Under the pieces are notes generated by a model. It saw nothing but the letters and a program-made list of their open reading frames with translations, was not told where the DNA came from and did no database searches. A stretch of DNA of 64,000 nucleotides, from contig CM068585.1 of assembly GCA_035048485.1 (NCBI GenBank), positions 54,741,910-54,805,909 on the forward strand, written 5' to 3'. The position numbers were made by a program, and so were the translations under genes. Below are positions 1 through 18,137 of the stretch, in pieces. The stretch is from Pteria penguin (Eukaryota > Mollusca > Bivalvia > Pterioida > Pteriidae). Numbering within the stretch: position 1 is the first letter of the stretch; the number at the start of each line of letters is the position of its first letter.

Positions 1-309
1 CAATCTGTTAATATGTTTCTTTGCATATAAATAGGTTGGTCAAATAAAGCTGTAATGTAATGTGATCAATAATGTGTTTATATAAAGAACATTTCAACGA
101 TGCATTTATTTAAGCTATAATAGACTGCTTACCGGTATACATGTATATATATATATCAATGAGACGTTGCTTAACTTTCGTTACAATGATTTTTTCATCT
201 AAAGTACAATATCTCCCAAGGGCATTACCAATTAATCATTTTATAAATTCTAGCCCAAATGTAGTACAAAAAAAAAAAAAAAAAATAGAAGAAAAAAATA
301 TGTAGCATA
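1..309. other. AT-rich intergenic sequence
   Basis: No gene is visible. The stretch is AT-rich, with a short (TA)n run near 144-156 and a poly-A run of about 18 bases near 268. Confidence 0.6.
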
Positions 310-587
310 ATTTATTAGAAAAATCGATTGATTGATTGATTTTTGTTTAACGCCACACCACGAATATTTTACGTATATGGTGACGGCAACTGTCTGATGC
401 GGGACATACAAATTTTGATCTTTGCAATGGACCAACCCGAAGCAGTGAGGGATCTTTAACATGCCATGCATACCACGACCTGGGGCCTCGGTTTTTACTG
501 TCTCATTCAAAAGAATGAGCCCAGGCCTCCCGATCAGGAGTCCAGAGCGATACCACTAGGCCACGCCGGCTTATTTATTAGAGAAAA
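310..587 (-). mobile_element. tRNA-derived SINE, decayed copy
   Basis: On the minus strand the element starts GCCGGCGTGGCCTAGTGGTA, a Pol III A-box (TGGCCTAGTGG), and it ends in repeated ATCA units near 325-342. Its body matches the copies at 40,265 and 57,535. The B-box segment is missing: about 40 bases are lost relative to the 57.5-kb copy, so this copy is probably transcriptionally dead. Flanking ATTTATTAGAAAAA at 310 and ATTTATTAGAGAAA at 573 look like a 14-bp target duplication with one change. Confidence 0.8.
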
Positions 588-1084
588 GTCATACAATAAC
601 AAATATGTGCACAGTTCAAAGTACAAGCCCCTTTTTTTTGTAGAGACTATTATGATATATAAGAAGAAAAAGTGATTAGAAACAGGGAAGCGTTTATGCC
701 AGTATTAATTTTTTTTAACTCTAAAGGCAGTTCAACAAGTTTTATAGATTTAAAAAAATACTTCTATCTATAAGGACAATGTAATCTTAGATAATCGTAG
801 ATATTTTTTCAATTATTTCGATTTCTTCGTATGAAATTTCAAATTTTTGGCTCTTTCTTGAGGTGGCCTCCACGTGGCAAGAGCTTGAAACACCAATTTC
901 TTAGTGGTTAACAACCTCAGTTCAAATTCAATATTCATTTAATAAGTGATTTCCAAAATTTCAACAAATATATCCGTTTAAAAAAGAAATTTTAAGTTGG
1001 GCCATTTTGGTAAAAAAAAAAAAAGTGGGGCCATTTTGCTGTGGGCCGTTTTGTTTTGGGTCGTTTTGTTTTTTGGGCCATTTT
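588..1084. other. AT-rich intergenic sequence with a GGGCCATTTTG-type cryptic repeat
   Basis: No gene is seen. Near 998-1,084 a short motif close to GGGCCATTTTG recurs about five times with variable T-rich spacers, a low-order cryptic tandem repeat. Confidence 0.5.
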
Positions 1085-1448
1085 GACTATAATTCAGGTA
1101 AACCAGCAAGAAGCTTTCATTTGTTCTGATAGTCACTGATCTGTTCTCACATGTCAAATTTCAGTTCAATATCTGAAGAAATAGCAGAAAGAAGTCTGGG
1201 AAACTAGAATTTCTACGCAATTTTCTTTCGAAGTCCAAGAGCTGTAACTCGGCAAATAGTAAGATATCACTATGAAACTGAAATTTGCTCTGTGACCTAT
1301 AGATATGTACTTGCATACACAATTGATATCTGCATAAGCAGCAGAAAGAGTCTGGAAATCTGAAGATTCTTAAGTGAAGGAAATCCAACAATAAGGTTAA
1401 TCACTAAAAGCTTCCCTTGCTCCGCAACTTATTGATCTGTACTCACAT
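1085..1448. repeat. Degenerate tandem repeat, left part
   Basis: Phrases such as 'TGATCTGT.CTCACATG.CAA.TTTCAGTTCAATATCTGA.GAAA.AGCAGAAAG' recur at roughly 200-base spacing and continue after 2,196. The array is very diverged, has no durable reading frame, and is split by the foldback element at 1,458-2,186. Confidence 0.5.
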
Positions 1449-1457
1449 GCCAACTGT

Positions 1458-2186
1458 TGGTGAATCGAAACACCGAAACGGCACCCTAAACACAGAAATG
1501 GCAGGGTAAACACCGAAACGGCACTTACTATTAATCAAAGAAACAAAAGACAACTTTTTTATGATAGATATATATATATTATACATACAATGACCAAGTT
1601 ATATTATGATTTGATGCATATTGACATAGTTATTGCACTTTCTTTTCCATGCTATTTCAGGTTGTGAAAATGACCGTCTTCATGTCATGAAGAGGTTTAT
1701 AGCCAGTATATATTCATTATTCTTATTATCGCAATTTAATTTGTAGCATTTATAGTAGTATTAATATTAAAGAAATGAAATTTTATAAATTTGCAATATC
1801 AAAACTTTGAAGATTTGGATAATAGCGTAACTTTGATTAATTTGGCAAGTTTTTGTTTACAAGATAATTGGCGAAAGTTTCCATGACAATCCTTTATTAT
1901 GCACAGTTACTTATAATAGCTCAGCAACTGCACCTTTCATGTATGCATTGAAATGTTAATTAATTGAAACTATTATATTAATTGGATATCAATCAGAGGA
2001 AATTCTAAATACCAAACTTTTTACTTTTTTACTCAAAATAAAAAAAAATCAGCATTTCCAATGTTGTTTAGCCTATATATAATGGAAATGGGCAAATTTG
2101 TCATTATAATGAGTATATAAATGCCGTTTCTGTGTTTACCCTGCCGTTTCTGTGTTTAGGTGCCGTTTCGGGGTTTCGTTTCACCC
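1458..2186. mobile_element. Foldback-type non-autonomous DNA transposon
   Basis: The ends are inverted copies of each other over about 62 bases. The left end reads GGTGAATCGAAACACCGAAA and the right end, read inward, reads GGGTGAAACGAAACCCCGAA. Both arms contain CCGAAACGGCACC and CAGAAA(T/C)GGCAGGGTAAACAC. GCCAACTGT occurs immediately outside both ends (1,449-1,457 and 2,187-2,195), a 9-bp target duplication. The interior is AT-rich and has no transposase frame. A 9-bp duplication is usual for Mutator-like elements, so a MULE-derived MITE is one option. Confidence 0.75.
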
Positions 2187-2195
2187 GCCAACTGT

Positions 2196-2440
2196 CGGTC
2201 CAATATCTGATGAAACAGCCTAGAAAGTATGGAAAACTTGACATTTCTAAGCAATTTTCTAAGTCAAGAATCGCTGCTAGGCAAAAAATGAGTCAATCAT
2301 TACGAAAACTTCACCTTACTCTGTAACCTTTTGATATGTACTTGCCAAAATTTCAGTTTAATATCTACACAGGTCCGTGACTGTTTCGAGAGCTTTTCAG
2401 GAAAACAGCTGAGTGGAAGTAGAAACAAGATAGGCAACTT
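2196..2440. repeat. Degenerate tandem repeat, right part
   Basis: This continues the array from 1,085-1,448. It again carries 'CCAATATCTGATGAAACAG' and 'TTCAGTTTAATATCTACACAG' phrases. No coding frame of note is present. Confidence 0.45.
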
Positions 2441-3535
2441 GCGCAAAAGTAAATCGAGAAAATGCTTTGTATTTTATTTAGATGTATTTACAATTATCAG
2501 GACCAAAACTATCTAATTTTAGGAAATTCAGATATCATTCATTCTCAAAACGCACCCAAGCAATAATAAGTAAGGTATATAATAGATGCGAATTTTAGTA
2601 ACAGGATCGAACGAAAAGTTGAGTAGTTGTCTGACAATGGTATATATTCATACGCGATTTCTCAAAACAAACGAAAAATATTTCGAAATTTACAATGCAG
2701 TTATGTGGAATAACCCCAAATTCTATAAAGAGACATATTTGCATTATTCACAGGCCGTTTTGTTTCGATAAATCAATTTGGATAAATGTGTTCCACTGAC
2801 GAACAACAGAGAATTATTTCTCAAGGCGTACTTTTGTTGATTTAATGAGTAGCTGTTCGCCTGCAACTTCCACACGCTGCACGACAGCATAGTATGTTGG
2901 CTTTTCTAGCCAACACACAAAACAAACAAACAAACAAAAAAATAAAGAATATATATATATATATATATTGTTTGATTACACAATGTTTGCATTTCAACAA
3001 GTTTTTGCCTCTCGGCTTTGATCAAGGTCTAAATTGTGGAAATTAAGTATTACAGTATTAAAGAGCAAACATATCCAATTGATATAATAAGAGAAGTGTA
3101 ACGTTTTTTAAGGTAGAGCTAAATGTGGTAAGGTACACGTCAGTTTTTGGATAGATAATCAACGTTAAGAGTTATTTTCAAGCCTATAATCGACTGATTA
3201 TACCCTCCGGAATTAATAGTCAATCAGCAGCATTATCGCCCTAGTAAGATTATCTACTATAAAACTTAAGACAGAATTGATACTTTGAGATACTATAATC
3301 ACTTTAATGATGTAAGTGCTGTGTTTTCGAAGATTGTCAGTCAGTAGAGTATTTAGGTATGAGGCAAGACTTAAATAAAGGTGTAAAATCATTTGTGATA
3401 AAAACAAAACAGATAAAATGAACATTAATACAAGATATGTACAGAGCATCAAAATATAGCATGGTATATCATCCTTTTATCCATACCATGTATCAGTACA
3501 ATATATAATCAATTATTAATGTGAAGATTCTAAAA
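2441..3535. other. Intergenic, beyond the 3' end of the minus-strand receptor gene
   Basis: No gene is recognised. A short (AT)n tract lies near 2,949-2,969. Part of this stretch probably holds the 3' UTR of the minus-strand gene ending at 3,536. Confidence 0.5.
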
Positions 3536-12152
<8,617 letters not shown>

Positions 12153-12879
12153 CTAATGTTTTGACGGGGCAATAATACAGCATTGATTGACATATGGCTT
12201 TTTGAAGGACACCAACACAAGTGTGAAATATAAATACCACTATAATCTGTCATACGCGTAAATGTATTTATCAGAAAAAGAAAGTGTCAACTTGGGTCAA
12301 TGAAAATACACGTATGTGAAGTTTTGATCAGAATTATGTAAGTTAGGTCACAATAAGAAGACACGAACACAGTCTTTAAGGATTAGAAAACTCATTTATT
12401 TATATACAAAAATATTAACTTTTATATAGCATGAAAGTATTGGAATTTATCAATCCTGCAAATCTGAAAGCTCTCCGTTAAATAATTTCTGCGATATGAC
12501 ATATGACAATAAAATTGAAATTAATACAGTGTTTCACATATATCAAAATATTGCTGGTCAATTTGAACTAAAATTTTCAAAATAATCGACAGTTTTTAAT
12601 TTTCTTTAAAAGATCGTACGTCTGTAGAAAGGACAAAATAAACAAGACCTGATTGATGTCGTTATGCAGAAAGATATGTATGCCTCAAGCTTCGAGAAAA
12701 TGTGTTTTACCATGAATTTTGTCCAAGTCTAATGTCTTGTGTAAATAATGTCGGACAGGTGATTTTTTCATTAAATCTGACACAGTGAAATATTTCTGTG
12801 TTCACATTTGTTCTCTGTGTGTATATATGAATAAGTGAAAAATTAAAATAAGACCATCAAAGGGCATATAATTCTCTGT
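12153..12879. other. Intergenic sequence upstream of the minus-strand receptor gene
   Basis: AT-rich with no recognised exon. The promoter of the minus-strand receptor gene should lie here, but I cannot point to a convincing core element. Confidence 0.4.
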
Positions 12880-13105
12880 AAGAGAGAAAACAGAAGACAT
12901 CCGAAAAAGCACACATAACCAAGGACATGCACAAAAAATGATAAAAGTAAAATATACACGGGGAAAACGACATTACAAAAATATTCCATTGTGCAAAGGG
13001 TACGATACCGAATTAGGTCTGCCAATTAAAGTAACAAACCTCACTCACTTAGTGTAGTTAACCGGTTTTCCGGCGCGCTTACCTCCCCCTTACCGCAAAA
13101 GCAGC
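12880..13105 (-). mobile_element. Penelope-like element 3' tail
   Basis: Read on the minus strand, 'GCTGCTTTTGCGGTAAG..GGAGGTAAGCGCG..GGAAAACCGGTTAAC' followed by 'TCGGTATCG' and 'AATATTTTTGTAATGTCGTTTTCC.CGTGTATATTTTACT' matches the plus-strand tail at 14,655-14,855. Both belong to one subfamily of the tail repeat found also at 21.3, 51.8 and 63.8 kb. Confidence 0.65.
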
Positions 13106-14389
13106 ACAATCAAAGGACACACATTTAGAAATTTAGAAATAATCCTCCATAAAGAGAACAAGGATCAACAGGTTTCTCAAATTGATCATTTTTTTCACAC
13201 GAAAACAAAGTCTACTTTTGTCAGGTTGGTATAACTTTAAGTTACATATATTTAGATGACAAAAATATATTACGCAGAATTTTTTTTTTTCTAACAAATA
13301 TTTTGATACTATTACTAAACTTTGCCATTTTAAATATAAAATACTCTTAAATAGGGTGAAAAATCAGAACGTTTGTCACTTATGTTTTCATGATTAAAAG
13401 TTATGTTACATAAAAATTAAAAAGTAGACCATTCATATACTGAGGAATTATAAACTTTATGTTATGTTTATGTATCAAAATTATATCAAAATATGTTACA
13501 ATAGAGAAATATTGAAGACACTATACAGTTTAAGTCTTTGGCCTTCTTGAACTTGCTCGAACTTTGTAGTCAATGAATCTTGAAATTGGACACTATTTGA
13601 TTATTGACTTAGTTCATTCAGCTATAAATGAGTATTATCTTATATTGAGATCGTTATTTGACACTCATCCTTTACGCGCAATGGAAACTGAGTATGGGTT
13701 TACATTTCTTTAATCCACTTCTTACTTCACAGTTCTGAAATTACCTAATTACACAAGTTGAGTGTTATATAAGGCAAGAACTGACAAATATTTCATAGAT
13801 TATTAAGCACATTGCTGAAAATATACAACAGAAGTATATATACCTTATAATTAGACAATGTTTATGACTTTTTGACAAGTTTTACATTCTTCTAAAATTG
13901 TACATACCCCACCCCCTCCCAAATAATAATAATAAAAAACAAACAAACAAACAAAAACAAAACAAAAACCCAAAACAAAACAAAAAATAAAAAATAAAAA
14001 CAAAACAAACCCCCCCCCCAAAAAAAAAACCCAAAACGGACAAAACCGTACAATTTTGGTTCAGAATCATGTTTCAGTTATAGGTGCATATATTTAGCCC
14101 TCCCCCTTTCCTATTTTTCAACTCTCTCCTGAAAATTCCATGTTAACAAATGATTCTGTGTGCAAGTTGGAAATTTCTAGAACAGTATCACTTTGAAGAT
14201 AATTTCGATAATATTTTACTGAATAAGACCTGTTCAATTGACAGCATTTATGGTTTTTCTATTTATCTCTTAATTGAAATTCTCCCTCATTATCTATGGA
14301 TGTTTATGATAACGTAATACTCTTTTACGCCTTACATTTCACTGGAGAAGGGTTTTAACCTGACTCATTTATCTAAAATCTTACTTAAG
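13106..14389. other. AT-rich intergenic sequence with an A/C homopolymer-rich patch
   Basis: No gene is seen. 13,915-14,035 is simple A/C-rich sequence (runs of AAAC, CAAAACAAAA and a poly-C/poly-A block), and the cysteine-, phenylalanine-rich frame read across it on the minus strand is meaningless. Confidence 0.55.
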
Positions 14390-14855
14390 TTCAGTGGAGA
14401 CAAAGTCCTGATCCTCGTCCCCTCTGGCTGTCATTCGGGATTCCCCTTGATCAAGGATCAGAGATCACTGACAGATGAGCAGAGCACAGTTTACATCTGT
14501 TAATGTCGTCTTATATATTTTTGATAGCAACATATTAGTATCGTTTCGAGTGTCAAAAAGTATATGACCTCTCTTTTTGAGAAACCTGTTGATCCTTTTT
14601 CTCTATATGGAAGGCTAATTATAAAACTTTAAATATCTGTCCTTAGATTGCGCCGCTTTTGTGGTGAGTGGGAACGTGGGCGCCCATAAAGCGGTTACCC
14701 GCACCAACTGGGTGAAGTTAGTTACTTCAATTGACCGTACTAAGTCGGTATCGCAACGGCAATATTTTTGTAAGGTCGTTTTTCCGTGTATATTTTACTA
14801 TTACCATTATTTTGTGTGCATGTCCTTGGTGATTTGTGCGATACTGCTTTGTCAG
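14390..14855 (+). mobile_element. Penelope-like element 3' region, left flank of the duplication
   Basis: 'GTCCTGATCCTCGTCCCCTCTGGCTGTCATTCGGGA' through 'CAGAGCACAGTTTACATCTGTTAATGTCG' and 'GTGGTGAGTGGGAACGTGGGC' run parallel to 21,055-21,440. The element ends directly at the left boundary of duplicated unit 1. Confidence 0.65.
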
Positions 14856-16489
14856 AAATACATGTATTCCATTTCTCTTTCACAATTGGAAAGAATAAAA
14901 TGAGTCTCATGATCACACATACTGTAAACAAATCAAAATCTGGCTGTTTGCCAGAGGCTCTGCAAACTCGAGTTCAAAGCTGATTAATACTGAGTATAAT
15001 TAAATAATTCTGGTATGGTTAGATGCAGTATATTTATATCTATCCATATCAAAGCGCATTATTAAAGGAAATAAAAGCATAAGAATTAAAAAAGATTAAA
15101 AAAAAAAAAAAACCAAACCAACATATGACCTCATCCATTATCGATCCTCCAGAGCGAACACTTGTGAACAGGTACGGGCCATAACTATCTATACAACCCC
15201 ATTTCATTCGAAGTTCTTTAAAATATATACACTCCAAGTGTATGAACGTTTTATTTCAGATCCATTAAGGGAATGGGTAATCAATTACTACATTTATTGT
15301 GCACGCGTTCCGCAGTCAGTTTACAATGCGATCAATACACAAAGCAATAATTATTACCATTTTCAAACTGTCGTGTCTTACTCATTTCGGCAACAATTCT
15401 TATGAAATTTAAAACTAGAAAAGAATACATAGATATTCATATTGAAACTGAACTAAAATTGATAATTGAGAAGAAGTAACGCTGCAATTTCCGCTTATTA
15501 AGCGACAAATAATAACGACCTATGCTTCACTGACCATGTCATTTTCTCATAACAAGTTACCTCAATCATTTCTGTTTATTGTGACCACTGTTAGACTACA
15601 ACATATAATTTAAACAAGATAGTAATACATCCAATGCGTTATACGAAAAATTACATTTACATACTATATATAATACAGAATTAATCAATTATTTTCCTGT
15701 AGTAAGTTGAAAATCAAAATATACATGTACTTACACAAACCAGGTAGTCCATCGCTATCGTACTATCCGAGTACACAGACAGAAACTATAAATAGCAGTC
15801 AAAGGTAGTGTTGGAAGTAAATCAGTGTACAATACTTTTAATTAATATTTACGACAGTTTATGCACCTTCGCACAACGCGATCGATATTTGAGAATACCA
15901 AAAGTGTCTTCCGTTAAATATTTGAGTTTTTCAGGTTGAAATGGAGAAAGAGGGGGATGTATTGCTGTTAAACAAACACCAATACTTTCTGTATGGTTTC
16001 TATTTCTAAACTACCGAAATACAGAAAATACTTTTTGTCATCTTCTCGCTACAATTTACTTCAATCACTTCTGCTAGCTCTGATGACCGATAAAGTAGAA
16101 CATATACTTAAACAAGAGAGTAACACTTTTAAAGTATACTATATTTCATTAGAATACAATGTATAAATATAAAAGTAATTACTTTATCTACAATGAATTG
16201 AAATGTCAATATCTAATTGTCAAAATCAAAATATACATACACAGAACAGGTAATCCATCGTTATCGTAATAACGAGTACACAGAAAGAAGCTATAAATAG
16301 CAGTCGAAGGTAGTGTTAAAGGTGAATCATTATGTAATACTTTAAATTGCTATGTAGCTATGTACGACAATTTTTACACCGATGCATAACGCGATCGATG
16401 TTTGAGAAGTTTATACAGTTAACAATGTGAGTTTTTCATGTAGAAGATTTTTAACGGAGGATGTATTCCTCTAAATGAAATACTATTGT

Positions 16490-16800
16490 TTTTATGCTCC
16501 GGGTCGGTAGATCGAGGACATAATTTTTTGGTCCCGTCTGTCTGTTTGTCAGTTTATCTACGTTTAACGTCGACATTAGCCATAACTATTGAACCATCAC
16601 TGATAGAGAATTCATATTTCACATGCTCAAGTACTCAAGTAAAGAAGCCCTTGAAAATGATACCAAGTGCCCATGTATGGCTGTCTGTCTGTTGTCAACT
16701 TTTATCTTGGTCATAACTTTTGAACCGAGAGGGATAGAGACTTCATATTTCAAGCTTACTCAACAAAAGAAGGCCAGATGACACCATGGTCCATGACCTT
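16490..16800 (+). repeat. Interspersed repeat within duplicated unit 1
   Basis: Contains 'GGTCGGTAGATCGAGGACATAAT', 'CCATAACTATTGAACC' and 'GGTCATAACTTTTGAACCGAGAGGGATAGAGACTTCATATTT'. Two half-copies of the same phrase indicate an internal repeat. The second genomic copy lies at about 19,520-19,820. The 76-codon open frame over it looks like chance. Confidence 0.55.
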
Positions 16801-17318
16801 CACGCAAAAAAAAAAAGGACTTTGGATTGCCCCAGAAAAAAAAGAAATATCTATCTATATTCCTATACCATAAAACCAATACTATTCATCAAAAAGTTGA
16901 CAATGTATATCGAATCTTTGTAAAATACATGTATATTTAATTTTAATCAGAATTATGTCATCATCTTCAAGTTACAATTTATCATTTCTGTTTGCTATTA
17001 TGACTGTTAAAGTACAACTTATTTCAAGAGAATAATAATCGAATGCGTTGATCTTAAAATTCTTTTATATTGAAATACAATAAATATTATAAAGCTAATT
17101 AATTGTCAAAAAAGCTTAAAACTTCAAAATATAGATACATATATCAGATAATCCATTTTTGTCATAATAACTGATGACACATCAACTAAATATGAATAGT
17201 ATGCGAAGTCGTAATAAAGATAAAAATATGCAGTATTTAAATCACTATGTACGATTATTTACGAAGCCATGCACAACTTTTACCGATACACCACTGCAAA
17301 AGAATAAATATTTTGTTC

Positions 17319-17576
17319 TCATTCGAACTGGATAACGTGTGATATTATATAAAAGTTCCATGTGTCAAAATCATAGGAATAATAATAAGTACGTAGGACA
17401 AAGTAACTCAGATCAAAACAGTTACGCCGTTCAAAACAGTGACCGAAATCAGTAACTTGATGTGCACAAGGGCAAAGAAAATGTGTGAATGTATTGCGAT
17501 TTGGGCCCAGGCTAAAATACCTCCAACACTTCTTAATTTTACACAGAAATTTAAAATCAGAATATTGCAAAGGCAT
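17319..17576 (-). CDS. Unassigned 85-codon cysteine-containing frame (unit 1 copy)
   Basis: The 85-codon minus-strand frame holds six cysteines, in the order CKIKKC...CPC...GHC...NC. It has no obvious signal peptide. A twin frame lies at 20,340-20,597. By eye the twins differ by two replacements (F/V and L/P) and about three silent changes, too few to prove selection. 'GGTATTTTAG' before CCTGGGCCC could be a weak splice acceptor. It could be an exon of an unrecognised secreted peptide gene or just open sequence carried by the duplication. I do not recognise a family. Confidence 0.2.
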   Translation of the reverse strand: MPLQYSDFKFLCKIKKCWRYFSLGPNRNTFTHFLCPCAHQVTDFGHCFERRNCFDLSYFVLRTYYYSYDFDTWNFYIISHVIQFE

Positions 17577-17799
17577 TTTTTAAAATAAGTTATTACCGTT
17601 TTAGTTAAACATTACTGACTTGACATAAAACAGCCAAAGATTCAATACCGATGTGACCGTCATGATGCAAAATGTAAAAGATAAAATATTATAAAAGTCT
17701 TTTTCTTCAAGTGGTTGTTTCAAAAAGCCTTAGACTGTTGAATTGATGATGTAATTTTGTAGTCACGGGTTCACATATGCTATTCAGTTCATAATTTTT

Positions 17800-17862
17800 G
17801 GACTTATGGTTTGGATTTATCCATCATTTTTACATTTTGTACGCATGCGACCAAAATGTAAA
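17800..17862 (+). mobile_element. 63-bp PLE-tail scar between the duplicated units
   Basis: 'GGACTTATGGTTTGGATTTATCCATCATTTTTACATTTTGTACGCATGCGACC' matches 21,533-21,585 (end of the right-flank element) and the element end near 59,276. It separates unit 1 from unit 2. Confidence 0.7.
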
Positions 17863-18102
17863 AAATACATGTATTCCATTTTCTCTTTCACAATTGGAAA
17901 GAATAAAATGAGTCTCATGATCACACATACTGTAAACAAATCAAAATCTGGCTGTTTGCCAGAGGCTCTGCAAACTCGAGTTCAAAGCTGATCAATACTT
18001 AGTATAATTAAATAATTCTGGTATGGTTAGATGCAGCATATTTATATCTATCCATATCAAAGCGCATTATTAAAAGAAATAAAAGCATAAGAATTAAAAA
18101 AG

Positions 18103-18137
<35 letters not shown>

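Larger units (their letters stand above)
14856..17799. repeat. 2.95-kb duplication, unit 1
   Basis: The sequence from 'AAATACATGTATTCCATTT' to 'TTCAGTTCATAATTTT' recurs almost unchanged at 17,863-20,819, with a few percent differences and small indels, mostly in homopolymers. Inside the unit three related sub-blocks (about 15,540-15,910, 16,040-16,410 and 16,960-17,300) resemble each other less closely, so there was an older triplication. The unit also carries a GAACC-type repeat at about 16,490-16,800 and a short cysteine-containing frame. Confidence 0.9.
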
